From positions 1-59,106 of the forward strand of contig DASUUH010000073.1 of the NCBI GenBank assembly GCA_036374175.1: a stretch of DNA of 59,106 bases, in the 5' to 3' direction. The translations under genes were made by a program, and so were the position numbers. The first letter of the stretch is position 1. The number at the start of each line of letters is the position of its first letter. The notes beneath the pieces were generated by a model, which did not search any database, was not told the DNA's origin, and saw only the letters and a program-made list of their open reading frames with translations. Origin of the DNA: JASLBX01 sp036374175 (GTDB taxonomy: Bacteria > Actinomycetota > Actinomycetes > Jiangellales > Jiangellaceae). Of this stretch, positions 33,164 through 42,050 are shown piece by piece.

Positions 33164-33418
33164 TTACCCGTCGCCCTCCGGCACACCCGCAGCGACTTCT
33201 TCGTCGCTCGGCTGTTCCTCCGGCGGCTTGCCCAGGCCCATCATCTGCATGACCTTGCCGACGATCAGCCCGAGCACGATCACTCCCACTCCACCGATCC
33301 AGAACAACGGCCAGTTGAGTACCGCCACTGCGAAAGCGCCGATGAAGATTCCGACGAGAATGATCAGCACCGCGGTCCAGGCGGCTGGCGTGTGACCGTG
33401 ATCGTGGCGGGTGGCCAT
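33164..33418 (-). CDS. HGxxPAAW-family small membrane protein
   Basis: The protein has 84 residues with ribosome site AAGGAG. The N-terminus HDHGHTPAAWTAV is the motif that names this actinobacterial family. Two membrane helices follow (LIILVGIFIGAFAVAVL, WIGGVGVIVLGLIVGKVMQMMG), then an acidic tail. Such proteins are encoded in trp operons of many actinobacteria, beside the Trp-associated membrane protein, but their role is not known. Confidence 0.88.
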   Translation of the reverse strand: MATRHDHGHTPAAWTAVLIILVGIFIGAFAVAVLNWPLFWIGGVGVIVLGLIVGKVMQMMGLGKPPEEQPSDEEVAAGVPEGDG

Positions 33419-33516
33419 GTCATCTCCTTGATCGCGACTGGGTGCGGGCTACCGACGTGTCATCGATGCCCATTCTGCCTGGTGTGGCCACGCCCGCGCA
33501 CCCAGGTCCAGGCTCG

Positions 33517-34095
33517 TCATACGGTGGGGTCTTCACCCCGGTCGAGAGCGTCCCACGCCGCGCGCTCGCTGGACCCGCTCGCCGGACGGGTGGCTGCTCG
33601 CCGTTCGTACCGCGGACTCATGCTGGGCCAGCGCGGACCCAGCACGGCAAGCAGGACCCCGGCCGCAGCCACGGCGGCCCCACCGACACCCATCACGACC
33701 GGACCGCCCCAGCCCGGCTCGACGCTGGCCAGCTCGGTTCCGGCCTGACCCTCGAGCCGGAAGAGAACGTTCTGCTGCAGATCGCTTGCGACGATGTAGG
33801 TCTGAGCGACGACGGCGACCCCGGCCACCCCCAGTAATCCACCAACGACCCGCCGGCCCCACCGCCGCGTCGCGTGCACCGCGACAACCGCGGCCAGCGC
33901 GAGCAACCCGACGGCACGGGCGACCGGAACCAGGTCAGCGCCAGCTACGGCCACCTCGTTAGTCACCAGGTCAGCCCGCTGTGCGCGGCCCCAACTCATG
34001 CCGGATCCGGCCAGGCACAGGACGGCACCCACCAGCAGAACGCCGAGCACGGCGAGGTACGCGGCGGTTTCGCGGCGGCGCATAGGGCGGCGCAT
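33517..34095 (-). CDS. Trp-biosynthesis-associated membrane protein (TIGR02234-like)
   Basis: The protein has 192 residues and four membrane helices: AAYLAVLGVLLVGAVLCLAG, VPVARAVGLLALAAVVAVHA, VVGGLLGVAGVAVVAQTYIV and GVGGAAVAAAGVLLAVLGPRW, with the conserved W-rich extracytoplasmic loop between helices three and four. This matches the family found next to trpE in actinobacteria. It follows trpE at 12 bases. No ribosome site is seen before either candidate start (34095 or 34083). Function is unknown; its location implies a link to tryptophan. Confidence 0.85.
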   Translation of the reverse strand: MRRPMRRRETAAYLAVLGVLLVGAVLCLAGSGMSWGRAQRADLVTNEVAVAGADLVPVARAVGLLALAAVVAVHATRRWGRRVVGGLLGVAGVAVVAQTYIVASDLQQNVLFRLEGQAGTELASVEPGWGGPVVMGVGGAAVAAAGVLLAVLGPRWPSMSPRYERRAATRPASGSSERAAWDALDRGEDPTV

Positions 34096-34107
34096 GGGGC
34101 GGTGCGC

Positions 34108-35625
34108 CTAGACCGGACGTATTGACTCGGCCACCGCGATGGCCCGCAGCACGGCCGCCGCCTTGTTGCGGCACTCGGCATGTTCGGACGCCGGATCGGA
34201 GTCGGCCACGATGCCGGCCCCGGCCTGCACGTACGCCCGCCCGTCGCGGACGACCGCGGTCCGGATTGCGATGGCGACGTCCAGGTCGCCGGCGAAGTCG
34301 AGATAGCCCACCACGCCGCCGTACAACCCGCGGCGGGTCGGTTCGAGCTCCTCGATGATCTCCATGGCCCGGGGCTTGGGAGCTCCGGACAACGTTCCGG
34401 CCGGGAAGCAGGCCGCGAGCACGTCCAGCGACGCCTTGCCTGGCGCGATCCGACCGACAACGGTCGATTCGATGTGCATGACATGGCTGTACCGGCGCAC
34501 GGTCATGAAGTCGACGACCTCGACGGTCCCTGGTGCGCACACCCGGCCGAGGTCGTTGCGCGACAGGTCGACCAGCATCAGGTGCTCGGCCCGCTCCTTC
34601 GGGTCGGCGAGCAGTTCGGTGGCCAGAGCGGCATCGGCCTCGGGAGAGTCGCCCCTGCCGCGGCTGCCGGCGATCGGATGGGTCATGGCTCGGTCGCCGT
34701 TCACCTTCACCAGCGCCTCGGGGCTCGATCCGACGATGTCGAAGGCGCCGTCACCGTCGCCGTCTGGCCCTGGCATCCGGACCAGATACATGTACGGACT
34801 CGGGTTCTCACGGCGGAGCACCCGGTAGATGTCCAGGGCGTCGGCCCGGGTCGGAACCTCGAACCGCTGCGCCACGACGATCTGAAACGCCTCACCCGCC
34901 CGGATCTGCTCTTTGGCCTGCTCGACAGCGGCCAGGTAACCGGACTCCGGCGTGTTGCTCGAAAACACCGGCTCGGCCGCCGGGTCGTAGTCGGCAACCG
35001 ACGACGGGGTGGGAGCAGCCAGCTGAGCCGTCATCCGGTCCAGGCGGCGGACGGCGTCCGTCCACGCCTCGTCGACGCGCTCGTCGGTGTCGTCCCAGTT
35101 GACGGCGTTGGCGACCAGCAGGATCGTCCCGTCCTCGTGATCGAGCACGGCCAGGTCGGTTGCCAGCATGAAGGCCATCTCTGGCAGGCCGAGGTCGTCG
35201 GCGGCGAGTTCGGGCAGCCGCTCGAGCTTGCGCACCGCGTCGTACGAGACGAATCCGACCAGCCCGCCGGTCAGCGGCGGCAGGTCGGGCATCCGCGGCG
35301 TGTGCAGTGCGGCGAGCGTGCCCGCGACGGCTTCCCACAGTTCGACGCCGGACGGCATGCCCACTGGCGGGGTGCCGTGCCAGATCGCCCGGCCGTCCCG
35401 CTCACTGAGCACCGCCGCAGACTGCGCACCGATGAACGAATAACGCGACCACACGCCGCCGTGTTCGGCGGACTCGAGCAGGAAGGTGCCGGGCCGGTTG
35501 GCCGCGAGCTTCTGATACACACCGACCGGAGTCTCGCCGTCGGCCAGCAGCCGCCGGGTCACCGGGATGACCCGCCGATCCTTGGCCAGCACCCTGAAGG
35601 CTTCCAGGTCTGGGCTCGTCGTCAC
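34108..35625 (-). CDS. trpE: Anthranilate synthase component I
   Basis: The protein has 505 residues; its GTG start overlaps the hisI stop by 4 bases. FLLESAEHGGVWSRYSFIG contains the LLES tryptophan feedback site. The chorismate-binding half shows PIAGSRGRGDSPEAD, LVDLSRNDLGRV, SHVMHIESTVVG, FPAGTLSGAPKPRAMEIIEELE and RRGLYGGVVGYLDF. It makes anthranilate from chorismate with the amidotransferase TrpG, which is not in the window. It opens the leftward trp block after hisI. Confidence 0.96.
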   Translation of the reverse strand: MTTSPDLEAFRVLAKDRRVIPVTRRLLADGETPVGVYQKLAANRPGTFLLESAEHGGVWSRYSFIGAQSAAVLSERDGRAIWHGTPPVGMPSGVELWEAVAGTLAALHTPRMPDLPPLTGGLVGFVSYDAVRKLERLPELAADDLGLPEMAFMLATDLAVLDHEDGTILLVANAVNWDDTDERVDEAWTDAVRRLDRMTAQLAAPTPSSVADYDPAAEPVFSSNTPESGYLAAVEQAKEQIRAGEAFQIVVAQRFEVPTRADALDIYRVLRRENPSPYMYLVRMPGPDGDGDGAFDIVGSSPEALVKVNGDRAMTHPIAGSRGRGDSPEADAALATELLADPKERAEHLMLVDLSRNDLGRVCAPGTVEVVDFMTVRRYSHVMHIESTVVGRIAPGKASLDVLAACFPAGTLSGAPKPRAMEIIEELEPTRRGLYGGVVGYLDFAGDLDVAIAIRTAVVRDGRAYVQAGAGIVADSDPASEHAECRNKAAAVLRAIAVAESIRPV

Positions 35626-35981
35626 GATGGCATCCCCTTGGCCGCCGGCAGCAGCCCGTCGTCGAAGCAGGTTCGGGTTCCGGTGTGGCAGGCCGGCCCT
35701 TCCTGGTCGACCTTGACCAGCACGGCGTCGCCGTCACAGTCCAGGCGCACCTCGTGCACCCACTGGCGGTGGCCGGAGGCCTCGCCCTTGACCCAGTACT
35801 CCTGCCGGCTGCGGCTCCAGTAGGTCGCGCGTCCGGTGGTCAGTGTGCGGTGCAGCGCCTCGTCGTCCATCCAGCCCAGCATGAGCACCTCGCCGGTGTC
35901 GTACTGCTGGACGATCGCGGCCACCAAACCGTGCGAGTCGCGCTTGAGATGCGTCGCGAGAGACGGATCCAGGCCAGCCAT
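35622..35981 (-). CDS. hisI: Phosphoribosyl-AMP cyclohydrolase
   Basis: The ATG at 35981 gives a 119-residue enzyme. A longer frame upstream reaches into the divergent lipoprotein gene and is not coding. VLMLGWMDDEALHRTLTTGRATYWSRSRQEYWVKGEASGH is the conserved core; the zinc/magnesium ligands appear as LDCDGDAVLVKVDQEGPACHTGTRTCF. It opens the purine ring of phosphoribosyl-AMP in histidine synthesis. The fused HisE domain of some bacteria is absent. It is the first gene of the leftward block and overlaps trpE. Confidence 0.95.
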   Translation of the reverse strand: MAGLDPSLATHLKRDSHGLVAAIVQQYDTGEVLMLGWMDDEALHRTLTTGRATYWSRSRQEYWVKGEASGHRQWVHEVRLDCDGDAVLVKVDQEGPACHTGTRTCFDDGLLPAAKGMPS

Positions 35982-36071
35982 GGCCGCTATTCTGCCGGTC
36001 CGGCTTTCCAGCGCCACGGTCGGCATGGTTGAGTACCTGCCGGTGATCCGCAACGAGCGAGGAGTGACCGC

Positions 36072-36566
36072 GTGAACGGCATGCCGCGACTGCGGGCCAT
36101 ACCCTCCTGCGCAGCGGCCGCCGTTGCGCTTGCAGTGATGGTCGCCGGCTGCTCGAACGGCCCCGAACGTGACCCCGAGACCGGTGAACTCGTTGAGGCA
36201 ACCGATGTGAACGTGTTCGACCTTCAGGTCGGCGACTGCCTGGACGGGTTCACTGACAACAGTCAGATCAGCACGGTTCAAGCCGTCCCCTGTTCCGAGG
36301 AGCACACCGACGAAATCATGGCGGAGTTCGATCTGTCCGACGAGGAGCAGTATCCCGGCGCCGAAGCCATCGGCGAAAGCGCCGAAGAGGCGTGCTACGA
36401 GGAGTTCGCCCGATTCGTAGGACGGCCGTGGGATGACTCTCAGCTCGACTTCGGTTACCTCGCACCCACCGACGAGTCTTGGGCCGACGGCGACCGCCAA
36501 ATCCTCTGCACGGTCGGCGACCCCAACATGTCGGTCACGGGGACGCTTCGCGACGCCAACCGCTAG
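36072..36566 (+). CDS. Septum-formation-family lipoprotein
   Basis: The protein has 164 residues; the GTG start has GGAG about 10 bases upstream. The lipoprotein signal ends in VMVAGCSN. The extracytoplasmic part contains VFDLQVGDCLDGF, VPCSEEHTDEIMAEFDL and DRQILCTV, the spacing of paired cysteines seen in the actinobacterial Septum_form/DUF4190-associated family. Localisation to the outer face of the membrane is likely; the actual role is not established. It is a single gene, divergent from hisI and converging on the ABC exporter with a 5-base gap. Confidence 0.75.
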   Translation: MNGMPRLRAIPSCAAAAVALAVMVAGCSNGPERDPETGELVEATDVNVFDLQVGDCLDGFTDNSQISTVQAVPCSEEHTDEIMAEFDLSDEEQYPGAEAIGESAEEACYEEFARFVGRPWDDSQLDFGYLAPTDESWADGDRQILCTVGDPNMSVTGTLRDANR

Positions 36567-36571
36567 CTCTC

Positions 36572-38356
36572 CTACCGCGACTGAGTTACCCACGCGGCGT
36601 GCAGCCGGCCGTAGACGCCGCCGCGCGCCACGAGTTCGCGATGCGGGCCCCGCTGCACCAGCCGGCCATCGTCGAAGACGAAGACCTCGTCGGCTGCCTC
36701 GGCCGTCGAGAGCCGGTGCGCGATGGTCACGGCGGTCCGTCCGCGGGTGATCCCTTCCAGGGCCCTGGCCAGTCGCACCTCGGTAGCCGGATCCACCGCG
36801 GACGTCGCCTCGTCCAGCACCAGCAGGTCCGGGTCGGCGAGGTAGGCACGGGCCAGCGCCACCAGCTGCCGCTCCCCCGCGGACAGCGACTCGCCGCGTT
36901 GCCCGACGCGAGTATCAAGGCCGGACGGCAGACCGTCCAGCCAGTCGGCCAACCCGAGTTCGGTCAGCGCCAGCGTCACGTCCTCGTCGGACGCACCCGG
37001 CCTGCCGTAGCGGATGTTCGCCCCCACTGTGTCGTCGAAGAGAAAGCCCTCCTGGGGCACCATAACGACCCGATCGCGCAATGAATCGAACCGGATGTCG
37101 CGCAGGTCGACGCCGTCGACCAAGACCCGGCCGGTCGCGGGATCCATCAGCCGGGTGAGCAGCTTGGCGAACGTCGTCTTGCCCGAACCGGTCTCGCCCA
37201 CCACAGCGATCCGTGACCTCGGCGGGATATCGACCGTGAGGTCGTGCAGGACGGTCGGACCGCCGGGATAGGCGTACGAAACGTTTTCGAACCGCACGTC
37301 GATAGGCCCCCGGGGCAGCACCACGCCGTCCGGTCCGGGGTCGGCGACGTCGGCCGGCGTGTCCACCACCCCGAGCACCCGGCGCCAGCCGGCGACGGCA
37401 TTCTGTGCCTCGTTGAGCACCTCGGTGCCGACCTGTACCGGGCCGACGAACAACGTCACCAGGAACAGGAAGGCCAGCAGCTTGCCCAGCGTGATATCAC
37501 CGGCCACGCCGAGCAGCACGCCGACCACGACCACCGCCGCGTTGGCGATGCCGGCGATCACCTCGCCGGTCGAGAACGTCAACGCAACCAGCCGCTGCGC
37601 CCGCACGGCCGCCGACCTGTGGTTCTCCACCGCCTCGTCGATGCGCGCCTGGGTGCGCTGCTCGATCGCGTAGGCGCGGACCGCCTGCGCGCCCACAACA
37701 GACTCGGAGATCGCACCGAGCATGATCCCCACGCGTTCGCGCACGACGCTGTACGCGGCCGAGACGATCCGCTGAAAGTGGCGGAGCAGGATGAACAGCG
37801 GCAGGAAGCAGAGCCAGACCAACAGGGTCAGCTGCCACGAGTAGATGGCCATAATGACCGTCGCGACGATCAGCTGCCCGACGCTGACGATCATCAGGAT
37901 GCCGCCCCACTGGACGAACTGCGACAGCGTGTCGACGTCCGTCGTCACCCGGGCAACCAGCGAACCTCGCCGCTCGGTGTTCTGCGTGAGCACCGACAGG
38001 TCATGGACATGCCGGAACGCCTTTGTCCGCAGCGTGGCGAGGCCCGCCTCGCTGGCCCGGAACAGCCGCACGTTCATGGCGTACGCCGACCAGGCAGTGA
38101 CGACGAGTGCGACGACCGCAAGAAGGCACACCCAACGGACGAAGTCGAGATCGACGCCGGCCGGTCCGGTCAACCCGCGGTCGATCGTCTGCTGGACGGC
38201 GATGGGGACGACGATCCGGCCGGCCGTCGCGACCAGCGCCAGCGCAAGGGTGGCGGCCAAGCCCTGCTTGATCTCTGGCGACAGGGCGAGGCCCCGCCGG
38301 ATGGTCCGCCAGGAACCAGCGGCCCGCCCGTCGCCGACAGAGGAGGCAACGCTCAT
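36572..38356 (-). CDS. ABC exporter half-transporter with the catalytic ATP site
   Basis: The protein has 594 residues: a six-helix type-I exporter domain (about 30-330) and an ATPase domain. Walker A is GETGSGKTT, Walker B LLVLDEATSAVD keeps the catalytic Glu516, and the H-loop AHRLST keeps His547, but the signature reads LSAGE (491-495) rather than LSGGQ. Its partner has the opposite pattern, so the pair is an asymmetric heterodimer in which this subunit supplies the working Walker B and His. It probably exports lipid, peptide or drug; the substrate is unknown. Its start overlaps the partner's end by 4 bases (ATGA). Confidence 0.93.
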   Translation of the reverse strand: MSVASSVGDGRAAGSWRTIRRGLALSPEIKQGLAATLALALVATAGRIVVPIAVQQTIDRGLTGPAGVDLDFVRWVCLLAVVALVVTAWSAYAMNVRLFRASEAGLATLRTKAFRHVHDLSVLTQNTERRGSLVARVTTDVDTLSQFVQWGGILMIVSVGQLIVATVIMAIYSWQLTLLVWLCFLPLFILLRHFQRIVSAAYSVVRERVGIMLGAISESVVGAQAVRAYAIEQRTQARIDEAVENHRSAAVRAQRLVALTFSTGEVIAGIANAAVVVVGVLLGVAGDITLGKLLAFLFLVTLFVGPVQVGTEVLNEAQNAVAGWRRVLGVVDTPADVADPGPDGVVLPRGPIDVRFENVSYAYPGGPTVLHDLTVDIPPRSRIAVVGETGSGKTTFAKLLTRLMDPATGRVLVDGVDLRDIRFDSLRDRVVMVPQEGFLFDDTVGANIRYGRPGASDEDVTLALTELGLADWLDGLPSGLDTRVGQRGESLSAGERQLVALARAYLADPDLLVLDEATSAVDPATEVRLARALEGITRGRTAVTIAHRLSTAEAADEVFVFDDGRLVQRGPHRELVARGGVYGRLHAAWVTQSR

Positions 38357-40164
38357 TGCGCGAACTCCTCATCCTCGGCGAGTGCCGCACGTTCGGCCGC
38401 GTCCCTTTCGTATGCGGTCAGCAGCTTGAGATAACCGGGTGAACTGGCGAGCAGTTCCTCGTGCGTGCCCCGGGCCATGACTCGGCCGTTCTCGACGTAC
38501 ACCACCTCGTCCGCCAGCGCGATGGTCGCCCGGCGGTAGGCCACCACAACGACCGTGGACGGCAGGGCGGCGTCGCGAAGCCCGGCGAGGATCCGCTGCT
38601 CCACGTCGGGGTCGACCGCACTCGTCGCATCGTCGAGGATGAGCAGCCGCGGCCGCCCGACGAGTGCGCGCGCCAGCGCCAGCCGTTGCCGCTGGCCACC
38701 GGACAAGCTCGTCCCGCGCTCGCCCACGAGCGAATCCAGCCCGCCGGGCAGCGCTGCGACGAAACCGTCGGCCTGTGCCAGGCGTAGCGCAGCCCACACG
38801 TCGTCGTCGGTGACGTCGCGGCCGAGCGTGACGTTGTCGCGGATGGAGTCCTCGAAGATGAACGCCTGCTGGAAGACGAGAGCAGCGTTGTCGGCAAGCA
38901 CTCCCTGGGCGAGATCGCGGGTATCCAGGCCGTCGACGAGGATCGCGCCGCTGCTCGGGTCGACGAGCCGGATCAGGAGGCTCGCCAGCGTCGACTTGCC
39001 CGAACCGGTCGGTCCGACCATGGCGACAATTCGCCCGGGTTCGACGTCCAGGCTGATCTCGCTGAGCGTCTCGGTCGCCTCGTCGTACGCGTACGACACG
39101 CGGTCCACGCGCAGGTCGGTGGGTTCGTCGGTGCTGGAGGGACGAGCCGAGCCGTAGGGCAGCGCGCCGGTGGCGGTCAGCACGTCGTCGACCCGGCGCA
39201 GCCCGACCACGGCGCGCGGCAGCTCGCCGAGCACCCAGCCGATCGCCCGGATCGGGAACGCGACGATGGTGAGCAGATACGCGACCTGTACGAGGGTGCC
39301 CGGCTCGAGCAGTCCGGCGTCGATCCGGGCGACGCCGACGAGCAGCACCGCCAGCACGCCCAGGTTGGGCATCGCCTCGAGGATCGGGTCGAACGCTCCG
39401 CGGACCCGGCCGACGCGCACGTTCGCTTCACGGAGCCGGTCGGCCACTTCGGCGAACCGCGTGGTCTCGTCGGCTTCCCGGCCGAGCGCCTTGACCACGA
39501 GTGCGCCGTCGAACGATTCGTGCGCCACCGCGGACAGTTCGGCCCGCAGTGCCTGGGCGCGCGTGGCGAGCGGCGAGATCCGTCGCTGGTAGACGACGTT
39601 GATCAGCAGGATCGCCGGGAACACCAGCAGCCCGATGACGGCGAGGACGACGTCGGCCAACAGCATCGAGACGACCGCGACGACGAGCATGACGAGCACA
39701 CCGACCGCCATCGGCAGCGGCGCCATCGGCCACCAACTGGCCTCCACGTCGGCGTTGGCGTTCGACAGCAGCCGCCCAGTGGGATGGCGATGGTGCCAGG
39801 ACAGCGGGAGCTTGAGGTACTGCCGCGTCACCCGTCGGCGGTAGCGGGCCTGCAGCCGCTGCATCCAGACGCCGGCGAAGTACCGGCGGACGACGATGCC
39901 CGCGGCCTTGACGGTGCCGACACCGATGATCGCTGCCGCCGCGGCCACCAGCGCTCCCGTTGCTGTGCGTCCCTCCTGGAACGCCGGCACGATGACCCGG
40001 TCGGTGACCTGACCGATGACGATTGAGGTGGCGACGGTGGCCGCGCCGAACACCGCGCTGCCGACAATGGAGATGGTGAAGATCAGCGGCTCGTGCCGGA
40101 TGCCGCGGCCCAACAGCGCGAATCCGTCGCGCAAGGTCACCCGATCAGTACGCTCCGTCACCAT
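38353..40164 (-). CDS. ABC exporter half-transporter with a degenerate ATP site
   Basis: The protein has 603 residues with a six-helix exporter domain and an ATPase domain. Walker A GPTGSGKST (384-392) and signature LSGGQ (487-491) are canonical. Walker B is LLILDDATSAVD with Asp512 in place of the catalytic Glu, and the H-loop reads AYRRAT with Tyr543 in place of His. With the partner's LSAGE signature, this makes one degenerate composite site in the heterodimer, as in TM287/288 or BmrCD-type exporters. It is the first gene of the two-gene operon. Confidence 0.93.
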   Translation of the reverse strand: MVTERTDRVTLRDGFALLGRGIRHEPLIFTISIVGSAVFGAATVATSIVIGQVTDRVIVPAFQEGRTATGALVAAAAAIIGVGTVKAAGIVVRRYFAGVWMQRLQARYRRRVTRQYLKLPLSWHHRHPTGRLLSNANADVEASWWPMAPLPMAVGVLVMLVVAVVSMLLADVVLAVIGLLVFPAILLINVVYQRRISPLATRAQALRAELSAVAHESFDGALVVKALGREADETTRFAEVADRLREANVRVGRVRGAFDPILEAMPNLGVLAVLLVGVARIDAGLLEPGTLVQVAYLLTIVAFPIRAIGWVLGELPRAVVGLRRVDDVLTATGALPYGSARPSSTDEPTDLRVDRVSYAYDEATETLSEISLDVEPGRIVAMVGPTGSGKSTLASLLIRLVDPSSGAILVDGLDTRDLAQGVLADNAALVFQQAFIFEDSIRDNVTLGRDVTDDDVWAALRLAQADGFVAALPGGLDSLVGERGTSLSGGQRQRLALARALVGRPRLLILDDATSAVDPDVEQRILAGLRDAALPSTVVVVAYRRATIALADEVVYVENGRVMARGTHEELLASSPGYLKLLTAYERDAAERAALAEDEEFAQ

Positions 40165-40186
40165 CCCGTCCCTCAGTAGCCGCCTG

Positions 40187-40281
40187 CGCGATCAGGTGAG
40201 CTAACCCCGGGTAGACGCCCGTCATTCCCAGCCTGATCGCGCCGGTCCAACCGGTCAGGCGAAGGAGTGACGATCAGGTGA
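40187..40281. repeat. GATC-bearing direct and inverted repeats between the exporter and psp operons
   Basis: GATCAGGTGA occurs at 40190-40199 and again at 40272-40281. CGCGATCAGG (40187-40196) is repeated inverted at 40232-40241. A small hairpin CCGGT-cca-ACCGG sits at 40242-40254. No gene is visible in this 124-base gap. It may end the psp transcript or hold the exporter promoter. Confidence 0.6.
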
Positions 40282-40288
40282 CCAACCG

Positions 40289-40858
40289 TCAGAGGCCGGG
40301 CGCACCCCAGACGGGGAACCAGCGGCTCAGGTCTGATTCGACCTTGATGTCCTCTTCGAGCATCGCCCGGACCTGTAGCTCAAGTGCGCTGTCGCGACGC
40401 TGCGCGGCGCCCGGCAAGGGCGCGAACGGGTAGAACGTCCCCCGCTTGTACAGGTAGACCAGGGCCATCGGCTGCCCGCTCGCGGTCCGGAACCCGATCG
40501 TCGAACAGAGCAACGACGGCCCGAAGCCCTCGCCCTCGAGCGTGGAGTTCACCGCATGCAGGTCCGTCACAAGCGCGGGCACGACGTCGCCACCCGTTCG
40601 CTGGATCACCAGCCAGGTGTAGCCGTAGCCGTCCCGCACCTCCTCCGGAGCCGAGCCCCCCAGCAGAGCGGTGACCTCTTCTTTGATCCGCGCGAACGGG
40701 CCGCCCTCCATGTCGCGGAAGCACACCGCGCCGGCCCCGGTCGGCGTGATCTCGGCCGCTGATTCCAGGGTCAGCGCCGCGGCGGGCACGGAGAACAACG
40801 CGTCCAGATTGGGCTGCGCCTGCTTCGTCCGACCGAACAGGGCGTCGAGAAAGCCCAT
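40289..40858 (-). CDS. pspAB: PspA-associated protein PspAB
   Basis: The protein has 189 residues and is soluble. The opening MGFLDALFGRTK and the LFSVPAAALTLE stretch are typical of PspAB, a protein that accompanies pspA-pspAA-htpX in actinobacteria. It follows htpX by 2 bases on the same transcript. Its molecular role is not known; its constant company implies a part in envelope stress response. Confidence 0.85.
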   Translation of the reverse strand: MGFLDALFGRTKQAQPNLDALFSVPAAALTLESAAEITPTGAGAVCFRDMEGGPFARIKEEVTALLGGSAPEEVRDGYGYTWLVIQRTGGDVVPALVTDLHAVNSTLEGEGFGPSLLCSTIGFRTASGQPMALVYLYKRGTFYPFAPLPGAAQRRDSALELQVRAMLEEDIKVESDLSRWFPVWGAPGL

Positions 40859-40860
40859 TC

Positions 40861-41757
40861 CTATTGGCGACCTAGCTCACGAGAGATCTTGGCCAGCTGC
40901 TCCAGCCGCTTCTCCATCGGTGGGTGGCTCGAGAACAGCGAGGCCAGGTCCACCTTGTTGGTGAAGGCAGGCGCGAAGAAGAAGGCGTTGTACGGCTCGG
41001 CCGCCCGCAGATCCTTGGTGGGAATCTGGCCCATCTGCCCGGTGATCTTGGTGAGCGCGTTGGCCAGGTGCGACGGCTGCCCGGTCAGGAACGCCCCGGC
41101 CCGGTCGGCCGCCAGCTCGCGGTACCGCGACAGCAGCCGGGTCAGCAGGAAGCTCACGGCGTACACGACGATCGACACCACCATGATCACAAGCAACGCC
41201 GGGCCGCCGTCGCGGTTGCGCCCTCCCATGCCGCCCCACAACCCCATCCGGGTCAGGAAGCCGGCCATGATGCCGACCACCGAAGCGATCGTCATCACGG
41301 TGACGTCGCGGTGCGCCACGTGCGACAACTCGTGCGCCATCACCCCTTCGAGCTCGCGCTCGTCAAGACGCTGCATGATGCCGGTGGTCGCGCAGACGAC
41401 GGCCCGCTTCGGGCTTCGTCCGGTCGCGAACGCGTTCGGCATCGGCGTATCCGCGAGCGCCACCCGCGGCTTGGGCATGTTCGCTTGCGCGCACAACCGA
41501 TCGACGATCGCGTGCAGCCGCGGCGCTTCTTCCGGCGTGACCTCTCGGGCCCGCATGGCGCGCATCGCCATGGTGTCGGAGAAGTACCACTGAGCCCAGA
41601 ACAGGCCGAGCCCGATGATGATGCCGAGCCACCAGCCACCCGTGGTGTAGGTGGCGATCGCCCACATCAGCAGCACGAACAACCCGGCGAGCAGCAGCAT
41701 GGTCAGGGCCATGCGGACCGACAGCCCCCGGTCGGGGCGAAAACGCGTCTGCGCCAT
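40861..41757 (-). CDS. htpX: Zinc metalloprotease HtpX
   Basis: The protein has 298 residues. Two N-terminal membrane helices (ALTMLLLAGLFVLLMWAIA, WWLGIIIGLGLFWAQW) precede the M48 catalytic domain with the zinc motif HELSHVAHRD and the downstream ligand Glu in YRELAADRAG; two further helices lie between. HtpX degrades damaged membrane proteins. It is third in pspA-pspAA-htpX-pspAB, 2 bases after pspAA, linking proteolysis to the Psp membrane-stress response. Confidence 0.95.
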   Translation of the reverse strand: MAQTRFRPDRGLSVRMALTMLLLAGLFVLLMWAIATYTTGGWWLGIIIGLGLFWAQWYFSDTMAMRAMRAREVTPEEAPRLHAIVDRLCAQANMPKPRVALADTPMPNAFATGRSPKRAVVCATTGIMQRLDERELEGVMAHELSHVAHRDVTVMTIASVVGIMAGFLTRMGLWGGMGGRNRDGGPALLVIMVVSIVVYAVSFLLTRLLSRYRELAADRAGAFLTGQPSHLANALTKITGQMGQIPTKDLRAAEPYNAFFFAPAFTNKVDLASLFSSHPPMEKRLEQLAKISRELGRQ

Positions 41758-41759
41758 CG

Positions 41760-42050
41760 TCAGCTGGACCTGCTCTCAGGGATCAGGCCTTCGTCGGTGA
41801 GCATCGCGCGCACTTCGTCGACGTGTGCTTCGGCATACGGCAGCACGAGGTCGCTGTCGACCAGCTCTTCGTCGGGCACGGGCGTGCCGGCCGCCCGCAC
41901 TCCGTCCAGCAGCGTCACCAGCGCCGAGCGGAACTTCACGTCATCGCCGGAGTCGATGGCCTCACCCAGCGCGTCGTCGAGCCGGTTGAGCTCATGGAGA
42001 GCGTCGTCGTCGAGCCGCAGTTGACCCTCCCCCATGATCCTGACGATCAC
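41760..42050 (-). CDS. pspAA: PspA-associated protein PspAA
   Basis: The protein has 96 residues; its GTG overlaps the pspA stop by 4 bases. The opening MIVRIMGEGQLRLDDDALHE and the DLVLPYAEAHVDEVRAMLTDEGLIP end are characteristic of PspAA. It is small, acidic and soluble. It is found next to actinobacterial PspA, where it probably modulates PspA; that role is inferred from linkage. Confidence 0.88.
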   Translation of the reverse strand: MIVRIMGEGQLRLDDDALHELNRLDDALGEAIDSGDDVKFRSALVTLLDGVRAAGTPVPDEELVDSDLVLPYAEAHVDEVRAMLTDEGLIPESRSS

